DNA from: Deltaproteobacteria bacterium
GTDB taxonomy: Bacteria > Myxococcota > Myxococcia > Myxococcales > 40CM-4-68-19
Length of the DNA: 5,371 nt
Assembly (NCBI GenBank): GCA_018266095.1
Contig: JAFEBC010000198.1
Location: 1-5,371, forward strand
Direction of reading: 5' to 3'
A model generated the notes under the pieces. The model searched no databases. It was given only the letters and a program-made list of their open reading frames with translations, and had not been told where the DNA came from. Positions 1-5,371 of the stretch are shown one piece after another (within the stretch, counting starts at the first letter, position 1; each line of letters begins with the position of its first letter). The position numbers and the translations under genes are program-made.

Positions 1-444
1 GAAGCCGCCGGTGCCGGCCTGGGCCATCTGGTGGAAGCTCTTCAAGATGCCGAAGACGGTGCCGAACAGGCCGATGAACGGCATGGTGGCGCCGAGCGTG
101 GCGAGGATCCAGAGCGGGCCGCGCAGGGCCTGGACCACCTCGCGGCGGGCGCGGTCGATGGCGTCGGGGATGCGCTCGGGCTTCCCCATGCGGTCCAGGG
201 CGGCGCGGTAGATCTGCGCGGAGGGCACGAGGGAGCGGTTGCACTCGGCCTGGGCCTGCGCGCCGTCGCTGCGCAAGAGGGCCTTGACCACGGCCTCGTG
301 CAGCTCCTGGGAGCGGGCGGTGAAGCCGCGCAGATAGAGGGCGCGCTCGAGCGCGATCACGAGGGACAGGACGGAGCCGGCGAGGATGATCGCCATCGTC
401 ACGCCGCCGAGCTTCACCAGGTCGATCAGTTCCGTGTAGGTCAT
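1..444 (-). CDS. MotA/TolQ/ExbB-family proton channel, N-terminal part (cut by window edge)
   Basis: This is an inner-membrane subunit of a proton-driven energy-transfer complex of the ExbB-ExbD-TonB or TolQ-TolR type. It begins with ATG at 442-444 and stays open to base 1, giving 148 residues of a family usually about 210-240 long. Residues about 11-37 form a first membrane helix ending in ALERALYL. Residues about 38-107 are a polar, Arg/Glu-rich cytoplasmic stretch. Residues about 110-137 form a second helix with the family signature GLFGTVFGILKSF (125-137). T129 in that GTV aligns with the pore-lining Thr148 of E. coli ExbB. ExbB and TolQ cannot be told apart from this half, and the partner genes would lie outside the window to the left. 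An in-frame GTG at 460-462 would add six residues, but it sits inside the putative -10 box, so ATG is preferred. There is no Shine-Dalgarno. Family assignment is firm; the exact system is open. Confidence 0.9.
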   Translation of the reverse strand, partial: MTYTELIDLVKLGGVTMAIILAGSVLSLVIALERALYLRGFTARSQELHEAVVKALLRSDGAQAQAECNRSLVPSAQIYRAALDRMGKPERIPDAIDRARREVVQALRGPLWILATLGATMPFIGLFGTVFGILKSFHQMAQAGTGGF

Positions 445-446
445 CG

Positions 447-462
447 GTGTTGGGTCTAACAC
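447..462. promoter_or_regulatory. Inverted repeat over the ExbB/TolQ-like promoter (possible operator)
   Basis: GTGTT-N6-AACAC is a perfect 5+5 inverted repeat. It overlaps the putative -10 box and the expected transcription start of the leftward gene. The position suits a repressor operator. The arms are short and chance cannot be excluded. Confidence 0.3.
453..461 (-). promoter_or_regulatory. Extended -10 element of the ExbB/TolQ-like gene
   Basis: On the minus strand this reads TGTTAGACC, a TG-N-TAnAnn extended -10 box. It ends 8 bases before the ATG at 444, so transcription would start at or within a base or two of the start codon. No convincing -35 hexamer is seen at 16-18 bases. The call rests on similarity to the boxes in front of the two nucleoside genes and is unproven. 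Confidence 0.4.
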
Positions 463-500
463 GCCGCGAAACCAAGTGCTTCCGGCGGCAGGTGTGGGGT

Positions 501-520
501 GTGTTGCGCGGTGTTGCGCT
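501..520. repeat. Tandem 10-base repeat in the divergent intergenic region
   Basis: Two adjacent copies of GTGTTGCGC(G/T) match at nine of ten bases, with a period of about one helical turn. The core GTGTTG also occurs at 447-452. This could be a pair of protein-binding half-sites on one DNA face or simple sequence drift in a GC-rich spacer. The rest of 445-643 outside the listed elements shows no gene. Confidence 0.4.
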
Positions 521-592
521 GGGCAGGCGGCGGAGGAGTGTGCGTGAGGGAGGGGCGCCAGGCCGTTGGACGACCCAAGGCGGCGGATTGTT

Positions 593-616
593 CGCGGCTC
601 GCCTTGAACAGCCGCG
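593..616. promoter_or_regulatory. Inverted repeat around the -35 of the purine nucleoside phosphorylase gene
   Basis: CGCGGCT-N10-AGCCGCG is a perfect 7+7 inverted repeat whose spacer contains the putative -35 hexamer TTGAAC (604-609). A second, overlapping inverted repeat, TGTTC-N12-GAACA, spans 589-610. A dimeric regulator bound here would cover the -35 element. No known operator is recognised. Confidence 0.3.
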
Positions 617-633
617 GCACTCCCTGCTAGACG
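604..633 (+). promoter_or_regulatory. Sigma-70-type promoter of the purine nucleoside phosphorylase gene
   Basis: The -35 is TTGAAC at 604-609, matching four of six bases of TTGACA by position. The spacer is 18 bases. The -10 is TAGACG at 628-633, preceded by TG at 625-626 (TGCTAGACG, an extended -10). The hexamer ends 10 bases before the ATG at 644, so the 5' leader would be only a few bases long or absent. Confidence 0.45.
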
Positions 634-643
634 CTCACCCCCA

Positions 644-1507
644 ATGTCGACCTGGACCGAACGCACGCTCGCTTGCGCCCGCGCCGCCCGCGCTGGACTT
701 GGACTCGCCGCCGACGCCTCGCCGGTGGCGCTGGTGTTGGGCTCGGGGCTGGGCGCGTTCGCGGATTCGCTGGAGGGCGCGCGCGGGATGTCGTTCGCGG
801 AGCTGCCGGGGTTCCCGACGGCGACGGTGCAGGGGCACAAGGGGCGGCTCGTGTCGGGCAGGCTCGGCGGGATCGACGTGCTGGCGCTGCAGGGGCGGCT
901 GCACGGCTACGAGGGGCACGACGCGGCCACGGTGGCGTTCCCGGCGCGCGTGTTCGGGGTGCTCGGGGCGCGGGCGCTCATCGTGACCAACGCGGCGGGC
1001 GGCTGCAATCCGGGGTTTGCGGCGGGCGACCTCATGCGCATCACGGATCACCTGAACCTCACGGGGAAGAACCCGCTCATCGGGCACAATGAAGATGCGC
1101 TGGGGCCGCGCTTCCCTGACCTCTCGCACGCGTACGATCCGCGGCTCTCCGAGGCGATGCTGAAGGCCGCGCAGCAGGCGGGCGTCAAGCTGCAGGCGGG
1201 TGTCTACGCGCAGATGAACGGGCCCTCGTACGAGACGCCGGCGGAGGTGCGCATGGCGCACAAGCTGGGCGCGGACGCGGTGGGCATGAGCACGGTGCCG
1301 GAGGTGATCGTGGCGGCGCACCAGGGGCTGCCCGTGTGCGGGATCTCGTGCATCACCAACCTGGCGGCGGGGATCTCGCCGGTCGCGCTCACGCACGAGG
1401 AGGTCATGGAGGTGGCCAAGGCGGTGGAGGGGCGCTTCCTGGGCCTCTTGCGGGCGCTGATTCCGCTCGCGCACGCGGCGGTGCCGGCGCGGAAGACGTT
1501 GGCCTGA
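644..1507 (+). CDS. punA: Purine nucleoside phosphorylase, trimeric (6-oxopurine) class
   Basis: This cytosolic salvage enzyme splits inosine, guanosine and their deoxy forms with phosphate to give the free base and (deoxy)ribose 1-phosphate. At 287 residues it matches the trimeric PNP family (about 270-290). By homology to human PNP the active site is complete. LVLGSGLG carries the phosphate-binding S34, and GHKG supplies H65. The LQGRLHGYEGH segment supplies R85, H87 and Y89. VTNAAGG supplies A117, GPSYETPAE supplies Y196 and E197, and AVGMSTVPE supplies M215 and S216. ITN supplies T238 and N239, and H251 is the ribose-contacting histidine. N239 with E197 is the pairing typical of 6-oxopurine specificity, rather than the adenosine-accepting hexameric enzymes. 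ATG at 644 places S34 where human S33 lies, which supports this start; there is no clear Shine-Dalgarno. The symbol punA is used for this class, and pupG or xapA are equivalents elsewhere. A cytidine deaminase gene follows after 97 bases. Confidence 0.96.
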   Translation: MSTWTERTLACARAARAGLGLAADASPVALVLGSGLGAFADSLEGARGMSFAELPGFPTATVQGHKGRLVSGRLGGIDVLALQGRLHGYEGHDAATVAFPARVFGVLGARALIVTNAAGGCNPGFAAGDLMRITDHLNLTGKNPLIGHNEDALGPRFPDLSHAYDPRLSEAMLKAAQQAGVKLQAGVYAQMNGPSYETPAEVRMAHKLGADAVGMSTVPEVIVAAHQGLPVCGISCITNLAAGISPVALTHEEVMEVAKAVEGRFLGLLRALIPLAHAAVPARKTLA

Positions 1508-1530
1508 AGCGCACACGCAGGACTACGCAA

Positions 1531-1554
1531 GCGCGGGCCCGAGGGGCGGCGCGC
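1531..1554. terminator. GC-rich stem-loop after the phosphorylase gene (possible terminator)
   Basis: GCGCG (1531-1535) pairs with CGCGC (1550-1554). Inside it GCCC (1537-1540) pairs with GGGC (1544-1547) around a GAG loop, giving nine GC pairs with a small asymmetric internal loop. It starts 23 bases after the stop codon. No T-run follows on either strand, so a classical intrinsic terminator is doubtful; it may slow read-through or stabilise the 3' end. Confidence 0.35.
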
Positions 1555-1587
1555 AACACATCGAAAAGTGGCCGTCGACGAGCGGGA

Positions 1588-1596
1588 TGCTAGGCT
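1588..1596 (+). promoter_or_regulatory. Extended -10 element of the cytidine deaminase gene
   Basis: The element is TGCTAGGCT, with a TG-N motif and hexamer TAGGCT at 1591-1596. It ends 8 bases before the ATG at 1605, so the transcript would start at about the start codon. The -35 region is weak (GTGGCC at 17-base spacing). The box overlaps codons that a start at the upstream ATG (1587) would use, which favours the 1605 start. Confidence 0.4.
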
Positions 1597-1604
1597 GCCG
1601 CCGC

Positions 1605-2063
1605 ATGTCGAGACGCGATCCGTCTGCCCAGCTCCCGTCGATGCTCAAGGCCGCGGCGCGGGTCCGCAAGCACGCGCACGCGCCGTACAGCGACTTCCCG
1701 GTCGGGGCGGCGGTGCTGGCGGGCGGCAAGGTGTTCGAGGGGTGCAACGTCGAGAACAGCTCGTTCCCGCTGGGCGTGTGCGCGGAGCGGAACGCGGTGG
1801 CGGCGGCGGTGGCCGCGGGGCACAAGCGGATCGACGCGGTCGCCATCGTGGGCGGCTCGCTGCGGCCGGTGCCTCCCTGCGGCGGCTGCCGGCAGGTGCT
1901 GGCGGAGTTCTGTGGGCCGGACACGCCCGTGGCCTACTCGACGCCGGGCGGGCGCGTGATGCGCACCACGGTCGGCGAGCTGTTGCCGAGCGCGTTCGGC
2001 GCTGGCGACCTGCAGCTCGGTCGCGCGGCCCCGCTCAAGATCGCGCGCGGCGGGCGGCGGTAG
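1605..2063 (+). CDS. cdd: Cytidine deaminase, homotetrameric zinc type
   Basis: This cytosolic pyrimidine-salvage enzyme converts cytidine and deoxycytidine to uridine and deoxyuridine with release of ammonia. Counting from ATG 1605 it has 152 residues. YSDFPVGAAV (28-37) is the N-terminal family motif. N48 and E50 in NVEN are the ribose-binding pair. CAERNA (59-64) gives zinc ligand C59 and catalytic E61. PCGGC (91-95) gives zinc ligands C92 and C95. The 33-residue gap between C59 and C92 equals that in B. subtilis Cdd (C53, C86, C89, with E55 catalytic). The LLPSAFGAGDL stretch near the C-terminus is also typical. The protein is slightly longer than the usual 130-136 residues because of a short N-terminal extension and a basic tail ending in RGGRR. 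An in-frame ATG at 1587 would add MLGCRR, but it lies at the putative -10 box and is less likely. Neither start has a good Shine-Dalgarno. The gene ends 25 bases from the convergent lipoprotein gene. Confidence 0.96.
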   Translation: MSRRDPSAQLPSMLKAAARVRKHAHAPYSDFPVGAAVLAGGKVFEGCNVENSSFPLGVCAERNAVAAAVAAGHKRIDAVAIVGGSLRPVPPCGGCRQVLAEFCGPDTPVAYSTPGGRVMRTTVGELLPSAFGAGDLQLGRAAPLKIARGGRR

Positions 2064-2088
2064 GCCGCGGCCCTCGTCGATCGCAGCG

Positions 2089-5000
2089 CTAGGGCGTGGC
2101 GGGCGTCCAGTTGGTCCAGTCGCAGGCGTTCGATTGCCCGAGGCACGGGTCGACCGTGAGCGTCTTCCCGCGCGTCTCGAAGTAGTGCGCGACCTGGTTG
2201 GCGAGGTAGAGGTCCACGTCGAAGGCGCGCGCGGGGCGCGGGCCGGTCAGGGCGTGGGCGCCTGAGCGCTGCACGAAGGGGAACTCCAGCGCCGAGACGC
2301 CGACGGGGTTGCCGTCGGCCGAGAGCGATTCGCGCACGAGCTGTCCGCGCAGCGGCGGGGACAGGCGCGGGGCGGACAGGGTGTCGGTGCAGGAGAGGCC
2401 GGCCGCGTCGCAGGAGAGGCCGGACAGGTCGGGGAGGACCGCGCCGTCGCAGCCGCCGCCCGGGTCGCAGAAGAGGTGCCCGCGCAGGTCGCGCAGCGGG
2501 CCGACCGACGGGTCCTGGAAGCGCATCAGCCTGGCCACGCCCTCGTTGGACGCCGAGCGCAGCAGCACGCGGTCGATGGTCATCCCGAACTCCGCGTCGG
2601 CGGCGTCGAGCTCGACGAGGCCCGCCGCGCGGCCGAGGGCGAGCGCGGTGCTGACGGGCGCCACCGGGTCGCCGATCACGGGGAGCACGAGCATGTTGAG
2701 CGGCAGGCCCGAGCGCGCCGGCACCGGGTCGGTGCGCCAGGCGCGCGCGTAGTTGATGGGGTCGCCCGTCTCCAGCGCCGTCTGGGCGTACTGCAGGAGG
2801 CGGCGCAGCTCGGGCGTGTTGCGCTCGCGTCCATAGCCCTGGCCGGGCGCGCGCAGCGGGGACTGCGCCGCGTAGTCGATGGCCGCGAACTTCACCTCCT
2901 GCTCCCAGTGATCGATGAGGCTCACGCCGCCGCTCTGGTGCAGGACCACCACCTGGATCTCGTCGCCGGGCCGGACCAGGGTGACGTCCACCAGGTCGGG
3001 CGAGCCCGCGGCCTGGGGCGTGTGGTAGGCCGAGATCGTCGGGCGATCGACGGGGAGCGCGAGGCGCACGGAGCTGTTGCCATCGACGCTCGCGCGGGCG
3101 CAGGCCGGGGGCAGCACGGCTGCGGTGGCGAGGGTCGCGGGCGGGGTCCCCGGGGGCAGGTGGTCGACGTCACAGGCCACGAGCTCGTCGCCGGGCTGCA
3201 GCCGCAGGGTGCTGATCGGCAGCGTCACCTCGCGTCCGGCCTCGTGGAGGCTCCACACCAGGGTCGGCTGCGGGTCTGGCCCGCTGCAGGACTTGTCGAA
3301 CTTGCTCCACGCGCACACGGTCAGCACGGGGCCCGCGAGCTCATCGACGAGGCCGCCGATGGCGGGGTCGCTCGTGCGCAGGGCCAGGTCGGTCAGGCCA
3401 CCCCCCATGCCGGTGATGGCCGCGGCGCGGAACGCGGGCTCGAGCGCGGGCGCGATGCTGCCGGTGAGGCCGCCCAGGCCCAGGCCGAAGAAGAAGAGGT
3501 CGCTGCCGGGGTTCGGGTCGCCCTTCTGGAAGCTGCGGCCGTCGCCTCCCATGAACGCGATCGGCCAGCTATCCGGGCCGCCGAGGTCGGGCACGCCGTC
3601 GCCGTCGAAGTCGCCCGCGAAGTTGAAGTCCCCGGTGGGCAGCTCCATGTATCCCTGGCGGTCGAAGGTGGCGAGCAGGCGCGCGAGCTGGAACTGATCG
3701 ACGGCCGATTGGCGGATGACGTCGCGCGTGTGGAAGGCGTCCGCGGTCCACAGGTCGGCGCCCGGGTCCATCACGCCGTCGTTGTCGAGGTCGTGGGCGC
3801 GCGAGTGGAAGAGCGCGTTGGCGAAGGCGCCGAACTTGTGCTGCGCGCACAGGTTGATGAGCGCGGTCTCCTGCGCGGGCGTGTAGGGCGCCCCGTGTCC
3901 GGGCGCGTCGATGGTGACGGTGGCGAGGCCGTTGTGCGCGAAGGTCCCGGCGAAGCGCAGGAGGGCCGGGAGCCGCCAGGAGCCGAAGTCGTGCGCCACC
4001 ACGGCCGCCGGGAACGGCTGCTCGCGGAAGCGCACCGGGTCGGCCTTGGGGATGGCGATGAGGAAGGGGATGAGCTCAGGCCGCGCGCGCGAGATCTTCT
4101 CGTCCGCGAGCAGCTCGAAGGTGGTCTGGTCCGAGGCGCGATCGGGATCCCAGAGGAAGTTCGGCACCTCGAACTGCCCGCTCACGAAGTAGTCGACGTA
4201 ATCGAGCGACTGCACGATCGCCTGGCGCTCGTCGTCGGCGGAGTCGGGCAGGAGCAGGTCGGCCACGTCGCGGTCCTCGAGCAGCTCGGCCATCTCCACG
4301 CCGCGCAGCAGGTGGATGGTCGACGACGCGCTGTCGTCGAGGAGCGGGTAGAGCGCCATGCGCGTCTCGTAGGTGTTGGACACGCCGACGATGCCCTCCT
4401 GCACCGCCACGCGCAGGGACAGGTCGCGGAACGGCCCGCTGCCCAGCATCCCGTCGCGGACCTGCTCGAGGTCGGCCGTCGTGCTCTGGGTGGTGAACGA
4501 CCACACGAAGGCCACGTCGTCGAGCGCGGTGTCGAGCGGCAGCATGCCCGGGAGCGCCGAGAGCTGCTGCGTCTGGGTGAAGTGGTTGATGCCCGAGAGG
4601 GGGGACTGCACCGGCGCGGCGTCCAGGCCCTTCAGGCGCGAGGTGAGCACCACCGCGTACGTGTGCCGCGGGAGGAGGGGCACGACGGGCCGCAGGAGGA
4701 GCGTGTTGGTGGCGCGCTCGAAGAAGGACATCAGGTCATCCGACTGCTGCGGCACGCCGCCGTGCGCGGCCGGCCAGTTGGCGTCCGCGGGGTGCAGGAA
4801 GTTCGCGAGCGGACCGTCGGTGGGGAACAGCAGGTTGGTCGTGGCGGCCAGCGGGTCGCCGCCCAGCACGGGCGCGGGCGCGACGCGTTCGTAGGGAAAG
4901 TGCCCACCCCCGACATCCAGGCGCACGCGCTCGCCGCTCGCGAGGTCGATGACGAACACCGCGTCGTTGGTGGGATCGGTGTCGTTCTGCCGCGTCCACA

Positions 5001-5349
5001 GGTCGAGCACGTCGAGCGGCTTGTCGAAGCTGACGCTGATGGGCGCGAAGGTGCCGAAGCCGTCGAGCTCGTTCAGGCGCGCGAGGGCCACCTGCTCGGT
5101 CTTGGAGGCGAGGTTGAGCGGCAGGTTCACGCGCAGGTGCGTGGGGCTCTGCGCGTCGACCCGGGTGAGGAGATCGTTGGGGAACGGCACCTCGGGCAGC
5201 GGCCGCGCCTCGAGGTCGAAGCGGACCGTCGGCCCGCCCGTGTGCCTGGCCGCGGCCAGCCCCTGGAACGAGATGTCGGTCTTGGCGCACGCGAGCGCGC
5301 AGGCGGTGGCGCACAGGAGCGCGCGCAGGCTGTGGCGTCGGGTCGTCAT
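2089..5349 (-). CDS. Large putative lipoprotein, virulence-factor-lipase / alpha-beta hydrolase-like, nucleophile apparently lost
   Basis: This is a 1086-residue exported protein, probably anchored in the envelope. Residues 1-20 form a short signal peptide with R4, R5 and R9 and an Ala/Leu/Cys core. ALA-C21 is an acceptable but not ideal lipobox; C17 is an alternative. Residues about 40-290 resemble the bacterial virulence-factor lipase N-terminal region, with FPNDLL (56-61), DGFGTFAPI (96-104), TSRLKG (236-241) and WSFTTQS (283-289). The hydrolase core starts near 445: AVVAHDFGSWR (449-459), TIDAPGHG (479-486), then FFFGLGLGG (619-627) at the nucleophile elbow. The fold's usual serine is G624 (GGC, 3478-3480), and the usual HG of the oxyanion loop is H453-D454. 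No GxSxG exists anywhere in the protein. D894 in VIGDPVAP and H1032 in SGAHAL could be the remaining triad residues. Two DxDxDGxxD loops (520-528, 580-588) look calcium-binding. Residues about 675-830 are a probable beta-rich insert, and Cys pairs occur at 961/967, 980/987 and 1069/1076. Start: only 22 bases lie upstream, with no in-frame alternative start and no clear Shine-Dalgarno. The reading frame is intact, so this is not a decayed gene. Substrate and role are unknown. Confidence 0.8.
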   Translation of the reverse strand: MTTRRHSLRALLCATACALACAKTDISFQGLAAARHTGGPTVRFDLEARPLPEVPFPNDLLTRVDAQSPTHLRVNLPLNLASKTEQVALARLNELDGFGTFAPISVSFDKPLDVLDLWTRQNDTDPTNDAVFVIDLASGERVRLDVGGGHFPYERVAPAPVLGGDPLAATTNLLFPTDGPLANFLHPADANWPAAHGGVPQQSDDLMSFFERATNTLLLRPVVPLLPRHTYAVVLTSRLKGLDAAPVQSPLSGINHFTQTQQLSALPGMLPLDTALDDVAFVWSFTTQSTTADLEQVRDGMLGSGPFRDLSLRVAVQEGIVGVSNTYETRMALYPLLDDSASSTIHLLRGVEMAELLEDRDVADLLLPDSADDERQAIVQSLDYVDYFVSGQFEVPNFLWDPDRASDQTTFELLADEKISRARPELIPFLIAIPKADPVRFREQPFPAAVVAHDFGSWRLPALLRFAGTFAHNGLATVTIDAPGHGAPYTPAQETALINLCAQHKFGAFANALFHSRAHDLDNDGVMDPGADLWTADAFHTRDVIRQSAVDQFQLARLLATFDRQGYMELPTGDFNFAGDFDGDGVPDLGGPDSWPIAFMGGDGRSFQKGDPNPGSDLFFFGLGLGGLTGSIAPALEPAFRAAAITGMGGGLTDLALRTSDPAIGGLVDELAGPVLTVCAWSKFDKSCSGPDPQPTLVWSLHEAGREVTLPISTLRLQPGDELVACDVDHLPPGTPPATLATAAVLPPACARASVDGNSSVRLALPVDRPTISAYHTPQAAGSPDLVDVTLVRPGDEIQVVVLHQSGGVSLIDHWEQEVKFAAIDYAAQSPLRAPGQGYGRERNTPELRRLLQYAQTALETGDPINYARAWRTDPVPARSGLPLNMLVLPVIGDPVAPVSTALALGRAAGLVELDAADAEFGMTIDRVLLRSASNEGVARLMRFQDPSVGPLRDLRGHLFCDPGGGCDGAVLPDLSGLSCDAAGLSCTDTLSAPRLSPPLRGQLVRESLSADGNPVGVSALEFPFVQRSGAHALTGPRPARAFDVDLYLANQVAHYFETRGKTLTVDPCLGQSNACDWTNWTPATP
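5290..5349 (-). other. Signal peptide with probable lipobox
   Basis: This stretch codes for the first 20 residues of the large hydrolase-like protein. A basic start (TTRRHSLR) leads into a short Ala/Leu/Cys-rich core ending ALA before C21. The -3 position is Ala rather than the favoured Leu, which the permissive lipobox pattern allows. Positions +2 and +3 are Ala and Lys, so there is no Asp at +2 as in the E. coli inner-membrane retention signal, and outer-membrane sorting is plausible but inferred. Confidence 0.6.
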
Positions 5350-5371
5350 GCGCAGCGCGGTTCCGCGGACA

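Noticed and set aside
31..459. Plus-strand open frame opposite the proton-channel gene (142 codons)
   Set aside because: The minus-strand frame encodes a recognisable ExbB/TolQ-type protein with two membrane helices; the plus-strand product is Gly/Ala/His-rich with no motif.
447..986. Plus-strand open frame running from the intergenic region into the phosphorylase gene (179 codons)
   Set aside because: It overlaps the phosphorylase out of frame and its product is Arg/Trp/Gly-rich with no family resemblance.
635..1516. Long open frame on the minus strand opposite the phosphorylase gene (293 codons)
   Set aside because: It is antisense to a gene with a complete active site, and its product is an Arg/His-rich low-complexity string typical of a shadow frame in high-GC DNA.
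1587..1604. Upstream ATG for cytidine deaminase adding MLGCRR
   Set aside because: The extra codons coincide with the putative -10 box, there is no better ribosome binding site, and the family motif begins normally from the ATG at 1605.
2054..2072. Hairpin GCGGC-N5-GCCGC over the cdd stop codon and the 10-base palindrome GGCCGCGGCC, considered as a bidirectional terminator for the convergent genes
   Set aside because: The stem is only five pairs, no T-run follows on either strand, and such palindromes are frequent in this base composition.
3077..3697. Plus-strand open frame inside the large lipoprotein gene (206 codons)
   Set aside because: It is Ser/Pro/Arg-rich shadow coding opposite an uninterrupted 1086-residue protein with recognisable motifs.

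Overview
The window is GC-rich throughout, with G or C at most third codon positions, no mobile-element signature, no RNA gene and no CRISPR. The closest fit is a high-GC Gram-negative bacterium, probably Myxococcota or a relative. The reasons are an ExbB/TolQ-type proton channel, a very large putative lipoprotein of the virulence-factor-lipase / alpha-beta hydrolase type, and genes that start without a Shine-Dalgarno. This placement is inference; the sequence holds no taxonomic marker.

Layout from left to right. Positions 1-444 (minus) hold the N-terminal 148 residues of a MotA/TolQ/ExbB proton channel, cut by the window edge. Positions 445-643 are a divergent promoter region with a promoter-like element for each flanking gene, inverted repeats over both, and a short tandem repeat. 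Positions 644-1507 (plus) encode a trimeric-class purine nucleoside phosphorylase. A 97-base spacer follows, with a GC-rich stem-loop and an extended -10 box. Positions 1605-2063 (plus) encode a homotetrameric-type cytidine deaminase. Only 25 bases separate it from the convergent gene at 2089-5349 (minus), which encodes a 1086-residue exported, probably lipidated protein. The last 22 bases are the start of that gene's upstream region.

The phosphorylase and the deaminase form a small nucleoside-salvage pair, one for 6-oxopurine nucleosides and one for cytidine/deoxycytidine. The spacer between them suggests they can be transcribed separately. The proton channel and the large lipoprotein are both envelope functions, but they sit at opposite ends and nothing here links them to salvage.

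I see no clear new multi-gene system. The best leads are: (1) the large hydrolase-like lipoprotein has glycine where the nucleophilic serine is expected and contains no GxSxG anywhere, although plausible Asp and His partners remain, so it may be a pseudoenzyme; (2) the three genes with visible upstream regions all carry a TGNTAGRC-type extended -10 box 8-10 bases before the start codon, which suggests leaderless or near-leaderless transcripts; (3) inverted repeats overlap the promoter elements of the two divergent genes.
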